DNA of 64,000 bases, from NCBI GenBank assembly GCA_012845835.1, contig JABAKD010000021.1:15961043-16025042 (forward strand). Reading direction: 5' to 3'. Source of the stretch: Undaria pinnatifida (Eukaryota; Sar; Phaeophyceae; Laminariales; Alariaceae). Positions 32,952 to 44,330 of the stretch are shown here, piece by piece. The translations under genes and the position numbers were made by a program. A model generated the notes under the pieces. The model worked only from the letters and a program-made list of their open reading frames with translations, was not told where the DNA came from and did not search any database. Position 1 is the stretch's first letter. Each line of letters opens with the position of its first letter.

Positions 32952-33360
32952 CCTGCGGATTCGCCCTTCACAAACTTACAGCTGCCTGCCGAGGGTCCTT
33001 ATTGTCGTGCCAGCGCCCCGCCGGTCGGGACCGCGGGTCCGAAAATGATACAAAACTTGCTGCTTCCTGCACGAAAGCCTCTCTCATCCCCGGGCGATAC
33101 TCCGATCGCATGTTATCATATCGTCCACAAAATCATAACAGGCAGTAACTTCGCTCGTACCAGGCATAAAATGTTACTACGCGAACCCCGTGTCGGATGA
33201 ATCCATAGGTATATTGTCGTCCGTCCAGGCCCACTAAAACGAGCCAGGACACACACTCTTGCTGCATTGCAGGGCGCAACCATAAAAACGAAACATAGAA
33301 GTGTAAGAACGACGTACATACACATTGAATAACCGGTAATTATCATCATACCAGCACGAA

Positions 33361-33570
33361 ATGTGGCCAAACGAACAAAGGCAAGAGCAGTCGTTATCAA
33401 AGCAGCAGCAGAAGCAGCAGCAGCAGCACTGGCAGCAGCAAGCACCAGCAGCAGCAGACCCCGGATCCTCGCGGATCGCAACCCCTGCTGACAGATCCAC
33501 CGCCCCCGCTGTGGGCTTGCTGCCGGAGGCGGCTCAGCTAGGCTGCTTGTCGGTGCCGGAGACTGCATAG
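33361..33570 (+). CDS. Poly-Q/Ala small ORF, doubtful
   Basis: A 69-codon frame from ATG (MWPNEQRQEQSLSKQQQK) has a Gln-rich segment at residues 8-27 and a Pro/Ala-rich tail. The (CAG)-type tract keeps the antisense frame open too, where it encodes an alanine-rich, TM-like stretch. Either strand or neither may be coding. Confidence 0.18.
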   Translation: MWPNEQRQEQSLSKQQQKQQQQHWQQQAPAAADPGSSRIATPADRSTAPAVGLLPEAAQLGCLSVPETA

Positions 33571-33782
33571 ATAGATAGCTCGCTCGTCGGGTCGACCCGG
33601 GGGTCTAGCGCTACGGGCACGGGTAAGTAAATGTGGATGTGTGGATTGCGATCTTTCTCATATTTCGCGCGCACTGCACATAAAAGCTGCAAACAATGCC
33701 AGTCGAAGAAATCAGAGAGCATGACATCCTGGGGAAAGCACGAGGGAACAAGGACCATCCAACCGACCAAGGAACTTATCCA

Positions 33783-34066
33783 TACATGTTTGACCCGTGA
33801 CTTATCGATTTTGACCCGTGAAATATGTCACGGGTCCAGTCGACCCGACCCGCATGAAACCCGCATCTCACGGGTCACTCGGGGCGTGGCGGGTCGGGTC
33901 GGGTCAACAGGCTTTCCAATTTCGCGGGTCGGGTCGGGTCAGGGGATTTCAAAATCTCGGGGGTCGGGTCGGGTCGGGTCGGGTCAAGACGTCCGAAAAA
34001 ACATTCGGGTTGGGTCGGGTCAGCTGACACGACCCAACCACACCCGTGAGGTTTGACCTGAACGGT
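33783..34066 (+). repeat. GGGTCGGGTCA palindromic minisatellite, copy 2
   Basis: The left end carries TTGACCCGTGA twice and an inverted TCACGGGTC. Internal blocks of GGGTCGGGTCGGGTCA follow, and the right end has CCGTGAGGTTTGACCTGAA. Internal unit spacing is about 38-45 bp. Confidence 0.8.
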
Positions 34067-34199
34067 GAACAGCCATGAAGAACGCGACCTTATTTTTTGC
34101 ATCGATGTGAAAAATAAGGAACTCGTACTTGTGCTGTAGAAAGGTTTCATACGTCGGACAGGTCACCGTTCCCCACTTGATGTCCTAGATCTTTCAGGC

Positions 34200-34495
34200 T
34201 AAATATGTATGATCGGTATGGTCTAGCTCATGTTACTGGGTGGGAGCCATACGATCTGCATTATCTATTTTTAGCAAATATTTCCAGGTTTGGATACTCT
34301 ATACTATGTACAGGTCCTGCACAACGTACCAATACGCCAGATACAGGATCTAAAGCGGCATATTATCTATATGATCTATATGATCTATATGACCTATATG
34401 ATCTATATGGCCTATATGACCTATATGATCTACATCATCTATATGATCTACATTAAGTAGATTATATATTATCTAGATCGTGATCGGTCCGAGGC
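34200..34495 (+). repeat. Dispersed repeat with (TATGATCTA)n, copy 1
   Basis: Shares TTTCCAGG(T/G)TTGGATACT, CAGATACAGGATCT, an ATATGATCTATATGA array (34365-34456) and GATCGTGATC(G/T)GTCCGAG with 57596-57800 on the opposite strand. The YDLYDL ORF is repeat-derived. Confidence 0.75.
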
Positions 34496-34599
34496 GTGAA
34501 AGGTTTAAATTCATCTCCAGCTTCGTAAGATCCTAGCAGCGGGAACGCTAACCTTATGAGACGCTCCGTATCCCATTTGTCAGATACTATATACAACAG

Positions 34600-34822
34600 G
34601 CAATGCGAGAGCGTGAGTTGGCCACAAAAATATGATGAAATTGAACACGACTCGTAGTGGGAATTGAGAACAAGAATCGATGAGTAGTGGGAATGTCGAA
34701 CCCCATGCCCCGACAACATCAAAGGAATGTACCGGGGTGGGAGAGGCGAAGGCACCTGCGACCACGGGTCGCCTCGAATGTCGTCCGAAATACGAAAAAT
34801 AACCCATGCACGTTGGCGTTGA
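34600..34822 (+). repeat. SINE-B copy, body only
   Basis: Begins at GCGAGAGCGTGAGTTGGC and continues through GAGTAGTGGGAATGTCGAACC and CCTGCGACCACGGG. The body matches 63175-63340 and the reverse complement of 35240-35440. The tRNA-like head is absent here. Confidence 0.6.
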
Positions 34823-35239
34823 CAATACAAATATGGGACGGTCCTGCAAGACAAAATCCGCAGGTCGTTCATCCTTTTGTGCTGCTTTTACTATTAGTGT
34901 ATTCTGTTTCACGGCGTGGGCGTTCGGTGAACACCCTCAATTGTGGTGGGTCAGATCCGGGTGAGATCACAGGGAGTTTCGGTGGGGCTTGCCGGCGTCT
35001 AGTTTCATACTGGTACACCCAGGGTCCGATTGGAGGGATCAAGTCCGGGTGGGGTCAGGGTGTCAAGAGGGAGGAGAGCCTAAACCTGCACCGTGTTGTT
35101 TGCAGCGCAGTCCTGCATTTACGTTTCGTCGTGTGATTTGAGCTGGAATGTAAATGTGAACAAAAAAACAACATGGGTGGCCGTTACGGGCAATTCCCCC
35201 AGCCTGAACAAACGTAACTGGAAACCTTGCCGTAGTTAC

Positions 35240-35565
35240 TTTATGTCCGCTATCTCCTGCATAAAAAAAACGCCTCCATGTTCCACAGTAGAGAGCCGTG
35301 GTCACAGGCGTCTACCCTTCCCCCTGTACGTGCGTTCACGATTACCGCGCATAAATAGGTTCAGGATTCCCACTGCTCCATCAGGATTTCATGCTCGTCG
35401 ATTTTCATGGAGTTTGCTTTCTCATGCTCTCGCGCTCTCTGCTCGTCAAATTTTCCGCAGTAAAAACTCCCAACGCGTACGAATACGCACTCGGGGGAGA
35501 ATTGAATCCACGATATGGACATTCGCACGCTCGAGGGTCACCTGTTACAGCACTGGGACGATGGA
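35240..35565 (-). repeat. SINE-B copy with tRNA-like head
   Basis: On the minus strand the head has a box A-like GTGCTGTAACAGGTGACCC (near 35560-35530) and a box B-like GGATTCAATTCTC (35508-35496), followed by CCCGAGTGCGTA and the GCGCGAGAGCATGAG body. The head and body order is the same as at 63045-63340. Confidence 0.6.
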
Positions 35566-36074
35566 AGCAGTTCTATATGGCATTACATTAGTAGCATGAA
35601 CTATCGTATGCTCGCACGCTCACAACTATAATATTAAAGGGGCACATCAGGTCGCAGGCCGCACGTCATGCGTGTCGCATCGCTACTATACTGGAACATA
35701 TATACAGTAGTAATCAGGACCAACCATGGTTAGTCAAAATTGGGGAATAAGTAGATTTCCGTGTTTATCGTAGGTCCTGATTACTACTGTCAACGGGAAA
35801 AATATATACAATATATATATATATACGCTTCCCAAAAAAGATGGAGGACTGCCCTGAAGAAAATGATCATACGACACAGGCTAGGGGCACCAATTTTTGT
35901 TAGGCTCCTCTCTCAAGGAGCTACTCTATCAAATACCTCACAAAGTTTTTTTTAGTAAACTGAAATAGCAACTCGATGAACCAACCCATGATCTAGTTGC
36001 ACAAAAAAAAAAAAGCAACAAGACAATAACGACACTCCGACGTTTTTACTACTAGTATTATTAATAGCATTAAT

Positions 36075-36150
36075 AGGTTAAGGAGCCCGTCATTCAGAAA
36101 ATACTTTTGCCAAAAAGGGGTATATACCTCTTTTGTAGCCCGAGTCCCAC
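36075..36150 (-). repeat. 80-bp tailed element, copy
   Basis: On plus: AGGTTAAGGAGCCCGTCATT, CAGAAAATACTTTTGCC, GGTATATACCTC, TTGTAGC. On the minus strand the 3' end is followed by TATTAATGCTATTAATAAT, a simple-sequence tail. Confidence 0.7.
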
Positions 36151-36352
36151 AGTGTCTATCAGTAAGTGTCTTGTCCGACAGAAAGGAAGGTGCAGTTACA
36201 AAGGGGTTAGACGAATGGTTCGTTCCATGGAACGCTAGAGCAATAGATTATGATTAGCCCATACCGTTACAAAGCAGCGATCAATCGGAAAAACAAGAGC
36301 ACTTCATGCACTGATGTCATACTGGCAGGTGCGTGTGCTCTCGACAAAGGTC

Positions 36353-36375
36353 AAACAACAACCACAACAACAACG

Positions 36376-36432
<57 letters not shown>
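36353..36432 (+). repeat. (CAA)n microsatellite
   Basis: About 25 CAA units with rare CGA and CCA interruptions. Poly-Gln, poly-Thr, poly-Asn and antisense poly-Cys/Leu frames here are by-products. Confidence 0.95.
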
Positions 36433-36802
36433 GCACGCCACGGAGACTACAATTGGACGGGTGAGCCACCCTGGGACAACGGCCAAACACTACTACGGGC
36501 ATAACTAGCCGCAGAAACTACAGCACTTCTGCCAGCTATATCCAACTATACTCCCAATTAATAGCAATCAATCCTCTTGCCTCTTGGCAGGTGACAGGAC
36601 AAACACCAAGACCAGCCGCAAGAAGTCACAGCTCACGCTGGCTCGCGGAATATTCTTTACATTTTTACACAAAAAATAAATGGTGACTTAAAGCATTGGC
36701 CGCACGAAGCAACCCGTGCTGCTGGTGTAGGTCGGGGATGTATAGGGATCAGCAACGTAAGGACACGTATGAGACGGCGCGTTTGAAGCAGCTGGTGATC
36801 AA

Positions 36803-37076
36803 TCCGGTAGGGGGGATGTTACGACGGTGTTATGATATACCCCTATTTTTACCACCAAATTTGAGGCACTCGCACGAGTGACCCTGCACCTCGCGGACAA
36901 AAAGACTCCAGGTCTTTTTTTCGGCGCAGCGTAGTAGCTTACCGTTTCATTGCGGATTAATATCGCAAAATTGAAACAGCATGAAAGCTCAAGACCGGGA
37001 AGGAACAGGAGGGTCACTCGCGCCAAAAAACCCGGGTCCCTGTAAAACAAGCCTCCAAAAGTGAGCCCCCTACCGT
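36803..37076 (+). repeat. MITE-like element, CGGTAGGGGG ends, copy 1
   Basis: The left end is CCGGTAGGGGGG (36804-36815) and the right end CCCCCTACCG (about 37066-37075). The interior shares GCACTCGC(A/G)CGAGTG, CTGCACCTC, GGAACAGGAGGGTCACTCGCG and CCCCCTACCGTA words with 50929-51230 in the same orientation. A 141-codon minus ORF here is a by-product. Confidence 0.65.
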
Positions 37077-37600
37077 ATTCTGGCTCCGGTCTGAAACACA
37101 ACATAGGGACATGAATGACACAAGCGTGCATTATGAATATCTTCGGAGCATAATGATACTTGCACTGCCCCACGCTCGTCCTTTCAAAGGGAACAGAGCA
37201 GTCACAACCAAATGCGGCCAGCAAAAATAGAGGAATATGTACGTGTTTGCGCCTATTGTAGGTCTTGAAAACAATTAATGTAAATATCGTGTGTATTCAT
37301 TATACTTTGATATCCCCTTTTGCCGTCCAGCTCAACTCGCAAGAGGTTTTATCCTCAGCGACCTTCTGGACGAGCCGTGGCACCGGTACCAATACGTGCC
37401 TTCCCTTCTCCCCCCCCGGTACCAACAACATTGCCTCCGGTAAATTGGCGGTGGACAAGACCACAAATAAAACTCGTTTTTTGAGGCGCTACCCCTGGCC
37501 CCAAAAGGGGTCAATCACCTCATTTTTTCCTGCCAGGCTCAAATTCGTATACACGATCGGCCCGACCTCCTCATGAGAAAAATCCCAGCATGAAACCCGT
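37077..37600. other. No gene seen
   Basis: Nothing supportable beyond a short inverted pair around GGCACCGGTACC near 37380. The frames are short and non-specific. Confidence 0.35.
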
Positions 37601-37832
37601 CCGAATATTTCCAGGGCTCCTCACGGGTCAAAATCCGACCAGCGGGTCTCATCAGGAGGTTTTTCAAATTCTCGTAATTCCAGTCGGGTCGGGTCAGGAG
37701 GTGATAGAAATGTCACGCGTCGGGTCACGAGGTTTTTTGGCGATCATGTGTCGGGTCGGTTCGCGCGGACCAAATTCGATCCGCGAAAAGTGGCTTGACA
37801 CGTGAAAATTTCTGGATATTTCCGGGGAAATC
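37601..37832 (+). repeat. GGGTCGGGTCA palindromic minisatellite, copy 3
   Basis: The terminal inverted repeat is best seen here. The left end AATATTTCCAGGGCTCC, then TCACGGGTCA, pairs with the right end TGACACGTGAAAATTTC, then TGGATATTTCC. Internal blocks are TCGGGTCGGGTCAGGAGG, GTCGGGTCACGAGG and GTCGGGTCGG. Confidence 0.8.
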
Positions 37833-38589
37833 AGAAAGTCTGGAAGCTGTCATGCTAGCGTTAATGTGCAACACACCCTTTCGTAAATAAGAAAAGTAGG
37901 CTGGGCCAGTTTCACTTGTTTCATATCAGAGGCCATGGTGCTGTATTTATAGGGCTGGGGACTGGCGTAGTATGTGCTGGCAGTAGAAATCTACTCCAGG
38001 CAGTAGTAATCTACTGATTGACCCGGCCAGTATATTCTCCAATAGTATGTATCTGCCAGTAAACTGCTGCTGTCCAGTATGCTGGTTGGTTTTTAATCAC
38101 AGAATGACCGATAAGTCAGCTAGTGCCCAGCCCTAGTATTTAAGGAAACAGAAAAAGTCTTAACTCAAATGTCAAAACAATAAAACGCGTTCGAAGTGTC
38201 TTATACCTATCTATGCAGCTTTCGAGCCAATCTCTCTTACAGGGTACCGGGTACCTTAAATATCAGGTACCAGATAGTGTTATGGTATTGCACTAAAAGT
38301 TCGGTACTTACCTCAAGGTAATAGGCAGTTTTTGTATTTGATAGGAGGGCGTTTCGTATTCCGGATAATCCTAAAATGAAACGGACAGAGCCCTATACCT
38401 CACATGTTGTCCGGCACTTTGGTGGAACTAATAAAGCTGCTTCTCTACTACATATTCAGAGGCCAAGAAAGTGAGTAATCGCCAAGAACTACCGGCAGCT
38501 TAATAGGCAGACCTGCCAGGGACTTCTCTGTCTCTCCGCCCTTGCACCTAACATATGGCGTCGTCTGCAGGAATAAAAAAAACGGCGGT
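37833..38589. other. No gene seen
   Basis: Contains a short duplicated GGCAGTAGTAATCTACT motif (near 37980-38020) and a stretch of repeated GGTACC words (38240-38275). No coding support. Confidence 0.35.
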
Positions 38590-39305
38590 GTTCCCCGCGA
38601 TCGCGACTGTCGCCGCGTCGCTGTTTCCTCCGCGGCGTTCCTCGCACTCCTTCTCCGGAGTCGGTCACAAGACGAGGTCGTGGGCCTTGTCGTGAGGCCT
38701 TCGAAGAGCCTTGACGAGGGCAGGGGTCCGGGTGACTTTCTTTTAACCCGTACTATCCATGCAAGCCCAGGTCCTCTCGACTTGGAGTGCGTCCGCTCCA
38801 TGCATCGACTCCTTCCTCACCGACGCGAGAAGGGCGGAGGCCGTTTCCACCACAGCGGCCGCCAACTCAGAGGAGATCTCCACCCTCGGCTCAGAGGCCA
38901 TGCACGCCACACTGCCTTTGAGAAAGACATTGCCTCCTGGACAATTCGGGGATGATGCCTTTCTCACAGGCAGTGTGGCGTGCACGGCCTCTGAGCCGAG
39001 GGTAGAGATCTCCTCCGAGTTGGCGGCCGCGGTGGTGGAACCGGCCTCCGCCCTTCTCGCGTCGGTAAGGAAGGCGTCGCTACATGAAGCGGGCGCAATT
39101 TCAGTCGAGAGGGCCTGATCTGGAATGGACAATTTCCATATATCCAGGGCAGAAGAAAGCCGCCCCGACCCTTGCCCTCGTCAAGGCTCTTCGAATGGCT
39201 CACGACGAGGCCCACGACCCCGCCTTGTGGCCGACTCCGGAGGAGGAGTTGGAGGAATGCTACTCGAGTGAAGACGCGACGGGGCGACATTCGCGATCGC
39301 GGGGA
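38590..39305. repeat. Large inverted repeat, arms ~345-355 bp
   Basis: The left arm (about 38590-38935) and the reverse complement of the right arm (about 38950-39305) align end to end. Shared blocks include CCCCGCGATCGCGA, CTCCGGAGTCGG, GAAGAGCCTTGACGAGGGCA, CCGACGCGAGAAGGGCGGAG and GGCTCAGAGGCC. I estimate roughly 80-90% identity by eye, with at most a few tens of bases between the arms. A transcript of either strand would fold into a long hairpin. The same peptide text (FLTDARRAEA, STTAAANSEEIST) is open on both strands because of the symmetry. Confidence 0.85.
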
Positions 39306-39696
39306 CCACGATCGTGGGGGTGGTGGCCCCAGCGGCGGCCAAGCTGGAGGTTGCGGCAACAAAGGTACGGATGGTGACCGCCACCACCGCCGGCGGGGTG
39401 ACAGCGGTGGCGGAGGCGGTGGAGGCCCGCCTGGGGCTTGCGGTGGCTCGGGACGCCGACAAGGGGGCAGTCTTGGGCGCAACAACCGGGGTGGTGGCCG
39501 CAGCTCTGAGGGAGGCAACGGAGGGCGGAGTAATGGCGCGAGAGGACGTTCAACTGCGAACGGCTCGTCAACCTCCTCCCGCTCGTCTTCGACCTCGAGC
39601 ACGGACCACGGCGCGGTGACCGTTGTGGCGGGTAACAGGCGAGCAACTCCTTTCCTGGTGGATATTGCTTCCTCCACCGGGCGCCTAAGAAGTTGA
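39084..39696 (+). pseudogene. Gly/Arg-rich gag-like fragment, doubtful
   Basis: Starting in the right arm of the inverted repeat, one frame reads KAAPTLALVKALRMAHDEA and another continues as an RGG-type region (RGDHDRGGGGPSGG through about 39520) before a Ser-rich tail ending at a stop at 39694-39696. Gly/Arg-rich tails occur in nucleocapsids of some retroelements and in RNA-binding proteins. The frame switch and the inverted repeat suggest decay. The assignment to a retroelement rests mainly on the neighbouring segment at 40198-40413. Confidence 0.3.
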
Positions 39697-40197
39697 GTGT
39701 GTCGGATGATCACCATAAACCTGTTTCTTCGGGTTTCGGTCCGCGTTCGTACCTCCACGATTGCCACTGCCGCTGCTATAGCCAAGGCCACGCTTGATGA
39801 CTTGGTCAAGCGTGCCTATATCGTGTTTCCCCTAAAATACGTAGCTCGCATTTCTGTGCTGCCGTTCCCTACATCTTTAAACAAGTCTGACGCGGCGCGC
39901 AACAACTCACACGCTCGGTTAAATCCGCAATGTCCGACATTCCCATGCGATGCGACGACCGTTGTACAGAGGGCGTACGATCGCCCACTTGGGTGCCCGG
40001 TTAGGACCACCCACTGAGACGTTCACACGTGCTATAACGCCCGACAACCCCACGACCGCCCACATGACGACCTTGATCGATGATTCGTTTTTACAGCTGC
40101 CGCGGGCCATGGAAGGGGGCGTATCTGAACCTGAGGCCTTCACCCTCCTGTTGCGCCTGCTGGTGACAGGTAGACACGGAGGAGGGATACACCAAAG
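39697..40197. other. Possible gag remnant, frames broken
   Basis: Short open stretches in several frames (for example LDDLVKRAYIVFPLKY near 39790, and EPEAFTLLLRLLVTG near 40130) have protein-like composition, but none continues. I read this as decayed coding DNA connected with the next segment. Confidence 0.25.
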
Positions 40198-40413
40198 TTG
40201 CCAACTTTTGAAGAGTGTAATAACGGCACTCCCTTTTGCGATTTCAGTCGGAAGTTTCGCGTGCTAGTATCGACAGTGATGGGGAGTGAGCGTGTTTTAT
40301 CGCCGGGGACAGATGTGGTGTTGGAGGAGCTTCGGATGGCGGTGAATGAGCGATTTCCGATTCTTATGTTTACGTTGTACTCCGGTTCGAAGGCGACGGA
40401 CCCGAGGCCATGA
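40198..40413 (+). pseudogene. Gag-like coding remnant
   Basis: The frame encodes TPFCDFSRKFRVLVSTV, then LSPGTDVVLEELRMAVNERF and PILMFTLYSGSKATDPRP, ending in a stop. The pattern F-x-x-F-(S/R)-x-x-F-R, a hydrophobic helix and a proline-containing turn is reminiscent of retroelement Gag helical domains. A frame shift later, HNKTPAVNGEK (about 40460-40490) appears to continue it. I infer a degraded retrotransposon gag; the family (Copia or Ty3) is not resolved. Confidence 0.35.
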
Positions 40414-42815
40414 GTCTCGTTGGATTCTATGTGGAGAGCTTAGTCTATAGTGGCTTGACTCATAATAAGACACCTGCCGTCAACGGCGAAAAACATGTTC
40501 TCTGGCTGTTTCTTCGACGGGAGCGCGGTCATCCGCTCCTTCGAGGGCCCCGGGCCGCTGGTCATGGGCGCGGCCAGGGCCGAGTGCCGTCCCAGTCGCC
40601 TCATGGCAGACGGAATCGAGCCATAATCCGATTGTTATGTCAATTATACATGACCCCACCGACCCCTGACTTGATAAAACACCCAACCGTTGGGCCCTAC
40701 GAGCTGGTTTCAGCGAAGGCCGTAACATTTCGTCTTGGCACTTTTGCACCTTGATTTTTAAGAGATGGAAAACGAAATTTGACAGGGTTGTGCGTCATGA
40801 CAACGCAAAACGACTCAAGTCTTGGAGTTTTTTTTAAATGTTTTCCCCTTCTCCAGGTTCATTTCACCATTTTTTCTGATATTTTTGGCGACGTCAACCT
40901 TCCCTGACAAACGCATTCTTTTTTTTTTTCAATAGTTGTGATTCGCTTTGTATTGTTATGAAGCACACCCATGCCAAACGTCGCTTTCCTACTCTACAAA
41001 TCCAAGGTGCAAAAATGATTCCCGTGCAGAGTAAAATATTCCTTAGGGTTCTCTAGGAGCCCAAAACATTGTTCTAGTACTTTGGCAGGCGTTTCATATA
41101 CCAGCCTTGTACGGCTCGCCGAACAAAACAAGTGCCATGGATGTCTTCCCTTTGTTGATGCGATTATGTCAACATGTCTAGGGTCGTAAAACTCAGCGCA
41201 GTGACCGATATACGGGCGGAATACAAATAATATCGATTTTACTATAGCAAGCTTAAACCCCTACGAAATAGCGCCTCCCCAAGCAATACGAGCAATGCCC
41301 ATATCTCGCGAACTACAAGTCGCGCGCCAAAAATCTTAGCCGATGTGCTCCCCTTGTGCACGCGGTCACTTCGAGGTCTTTAGTCTTGACATATTCAACA
41401 TATTCCGTTGTGAATTGCCGAAAGGTAGAATGTGGTGCATTTATCCTGGAACCAGCTCGTAGAAGAACATCACTATGCAGAGGTTTTCGCCGTTAGTGCC
41501 TCGTTTCAAACGGACGACCCTCCCGTCTGGAGCGGCCTTCTCTCACTCTCCGCCCACTCCGCTTCCCTCCGGGACAACCGGGCGCATTGACCCAACTGCC
41601 ACGAAGACACACACTCATTCCGAAACTGTATGCACCCATTCATTGACGGAAGCGGCTGTTTGAACCCTCCACTTGTACGTCCCAATTTCTGGTACGTGCT
41701 GTCGAGTATCGTTACTGTACTGTACACTGTACTCTGTATCGTAGTGTACCGTGCTGTACTGTTCCGTTGTGTACTGTACTGCATTCAATGACGATAGCAC
41801 CATCGGCACGTGGTTGGTCCGGTAATGACACACTACGATAAACTTGGGGTCCGTGTATCAAATACGAAATGCACGGGGGCATACGGCCCGAGCTTAGCTT
41901 TAGCATGTTCCTACTCGTGCCTCTACGCGCTCACAGCAGTAGTACGAGTACTCCTATCATACGTTGTCGAGTAATAAGATCACCCTTACACCCGGTAGTT
42001 GTTTGGTCGCTATCTCCGGGGTGCTATGGTATTGCCCTGGGAGCCTATCATATAACAGGGGCCGAAAGACATTGTATCACATACAATACATACAGAGTAT
42101 GTACTCCGTAAACAACCGGAGTAGAATGTTTTCTCGGACTCCAGAAGCGAAAAAAAATCGAAAGAAAACTACACTTCCGGCATCGGTTACTTCAGAAGCG
42201 AAGGTTGTCGCGAATAAATTACACTTTTAGCATCGGTGACAGTACGCGACAGCACTCAAGAGATTGGCAGTCCAGAATTACAGGCTCGAGGTTTCCACGA
42301 AAAAGATAACATGGCCTTTTTAGTTCCAAACATGGTGTAGGGCGACACCCTGCCTTACATAAATAAGACTTCCGGACTGGCCAAAAATAAGAGATTGCCA
42401 TCTGGTGTCGCCTACTCTTTACACGAAGCAGCCCGCGCCGCGGCTGACGTGGGGGGGCTGTCCGAACGGCACGGCTGCAAGGAGATGATATGTACGAGTC
42501 CAGCAGCATGATGTCAATCATATCGCTGCACCGCTCCACAAGAGATGGGTTTTGACTTTTACCAAACGAACTGGCTTCTTGTTCGGTTCTCACAATGGTT
42601 CATACCAATCAAACAAAATAGCATGCGGTCAAACCTGCGGGGACTGCTGAATCATAAATACAGCGGGCACCTCGATTAAAGAGCGCCCAAGACAAGAGAA
42701 CTTGGGACTTAACCCCTTTAGAACTTCAGCTGACAAAAAATGACGGTAAAAATTGACGATCCCAGCATCAGTCACACGAAGCAGCCCGGGACGCCGAGTA
42801 GAGGATTTGTTCCAG
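40414..42815. other. No gene; small simple repeats
   Basis: The frame following the gag-like remnant decays by about 40620. A GTACTGTACTG-type minisatellite lies at 41690-41785. Sequence near 42150-42260 shares GAAGCGAA and CATCGGT words in a short duplication. I see no supportable gene in this 2.4 kb. Confidence 0.4.
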
Positions 42816-42900
42816 TACTGCGTTCATTAGTGTGTTCCACTGGTGTGTTCACTAGTGTGTTGTGTTGACACTAGTGTGTTCACACTGGTGTGTTCAAAGC
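42816..42900 (+). repeat. ACTAGTGTGTTC minisatellite
   Basis: Six or so units alternate ACTAGTGTGTT and CACTGGTGTGTTC. The array is short and has no coding potential. Confidence 0.8.
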
Positions 42901-43221
42901 GCGACGGTAGGAGCTATACGACACACGCACCGCATTCTCCTGCCGTCAATAGTACTATTAATATTACTGCGGCAGGCTGTTCCTAGACCGTTGGTGTGAT
43001 CGACAATGTCTTTTTTTTTGTCGATGCACCAGAAACAAGTGAAAAAGGGGTTAAGAGCGGTCAAAACGGTTCGTTCCGCCATCCCAAAGGCCATGCATTT
43101 TCCCACTACAGACAAGAGCAACGCGTAGTTAAGGGTGGCTCGTCACGGGGTGCTCTTCATTGGGGGTAACCACTGCTGTGCTGAACCTGATGAATTTGGA
43201 CAAGAGTTGATGTGAGAACAG

Positions 43222-43247
43222 CAACAACAACCACAACAACAACAACG

Positions 43248-43320
<73 letters not shown>
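43222..43320 (+). repeat. (CAA)n microsatellite with repeat flank
   Basis: About 30 units. The left flank GACAAGAGTTGATGTGAGAA matches the ends at 32050-32065 and, inverted, at 45120 and 46588. These CAA/GTT tracts are therefore tails of a dispersed repeat, not independent microsatellites. Confidence 0.9.
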
Positions 43321-43321
<1 letters not shown>

Positions 43322-43609
43322 TTTGGGTAAACTGCAAATAATGGTCTCCTACAAAAGGGTTGTTCATGAACACAAAAATGTATCAGGAATCACGAAAAAA
43401 ATTGTGACATTATTCGCAAATCATTACATTTGTCGGGAATGCCGATGGTGAATACTTGTGAAAATTTCCACAAAAACTGACGTTAGGATTCTCGACAAAA
43501 ACTCGTCATTTTCTTCATGAAAACTTGGTATTTCAAAAATTCAAAATGTGCAAGGGAGGGCCTTTACAGGATGGTGTCACAATATAAGATAGTGCGATTT
43601 AAGAGGAAC

Positions 43610-44330
43610 ACCTTTCAGTACTGGAAAACAACCCCACGCTAATCCCAGGTAGTGTCTCCCCAAAACAGGTTCAAAGGGGTTGCGGGGGTGGGTTCCGATA
43701 TACTGGAAAACAATCCCTACACTAATCCCAAGTAGTTTGTCTCCAAAACAGGTTGACAGCGGTTAACAGGGGTGGGTTACGGCTTGAGAGATTTTTATTC
43801 AAGAGGAAAACCTGTCAGTACTAGAAGCCAAATCCCACACAAATCCCAAGTAGTTCGTCCCCACATCAGGTTCAGAGGGTTACAATGGGGGTTACGATTT
43901 AACATAACCACACGTTTCACTTTCTTTTTGGTTGCCATCCTGTCTATTTTCTTCGCACTTTTTCTTTCTCATTTTCCCTCCCTGCCTAGACGTATCTCAG
44001 ACCCGGGGTCACTAAGCAGGCTCTTCTCCCCCTCCCCACCACGGCACGCGCTTTCTTTTTGTCGCAAGAAGGGTGCAACACTTTCTTCCCACGTCGGTTT
44101 GCGACAAATTATGCTTACCCACACCATAAAGCGCTTTCGGCAGTTGGTGTCTCTAATAAATAAAAATGTTCACGCCGAGATTTGAACCCCTGACTCAAAC
44201 CGTAGTAAAGGTTAGCCACTAGACCATCGGGGCGACCGGTTGAGTACTGGAAAATAAATCCCATATTATTTCCAAGCAATTCGTACCCAAAAACGAGGCC
44301 GGAGATTCAAAGAGGGAACAGACTACTTGG
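43610..44330 (+). repeat. ~82-bp tandem units, split by a SINE
   Basis: Units begin TACTGGAAAACAA at about 43618, 43700 and 43819, and again at 44246 after the SINE-A copy. Each contains AATCCCAAGTAGTTTGTC, then CCAAAACAGGTT and GGGGTTACAGGGGTGGGTTA. The fourth unit resumes directly beyond the SINE, so the SINE inserted into an existing array. Related single units occur near 51250, 59000-59250 and 61775-61850. Confidence 0.65.
43915..44240 (-). repeat. SINE-A copy 2, best head
   Basis: On the minus strand the head reads box A-like TGGTCTAGTGGC (44226-44215) and box B-like GGGGTTCAAATCTC (44190-44177). Both are close to RNA polymerase III promoter consensus. The body carries CGTGCCGTGGTGGGGAGG, GTGACCCCGGGTCTGAG and an A-rich end (AAAGTGCGAAGAAAA). 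Head plus body match 1635-1970. Confidence 0.8.

Noticed and set aside
36799-37224. 141-codon minus-strand gene
   Set aside because: Mostly spans the MITE-like repeat shared with 50929-51230, where the frame is not kept.
38964-39809. 281-codon minus frame, proline/arginine-rich
   Set aside because: Antisense of a Gly/Arg-rich segment and of the inverted-repeat arm; composition explained by GC-rich repeats.
44177-44226. tRNA gene
   Set aside because: Box A and box B are present, but the arms do not pair as a full cloverleaf and the sequence continues into a repeated body: a SINE head.
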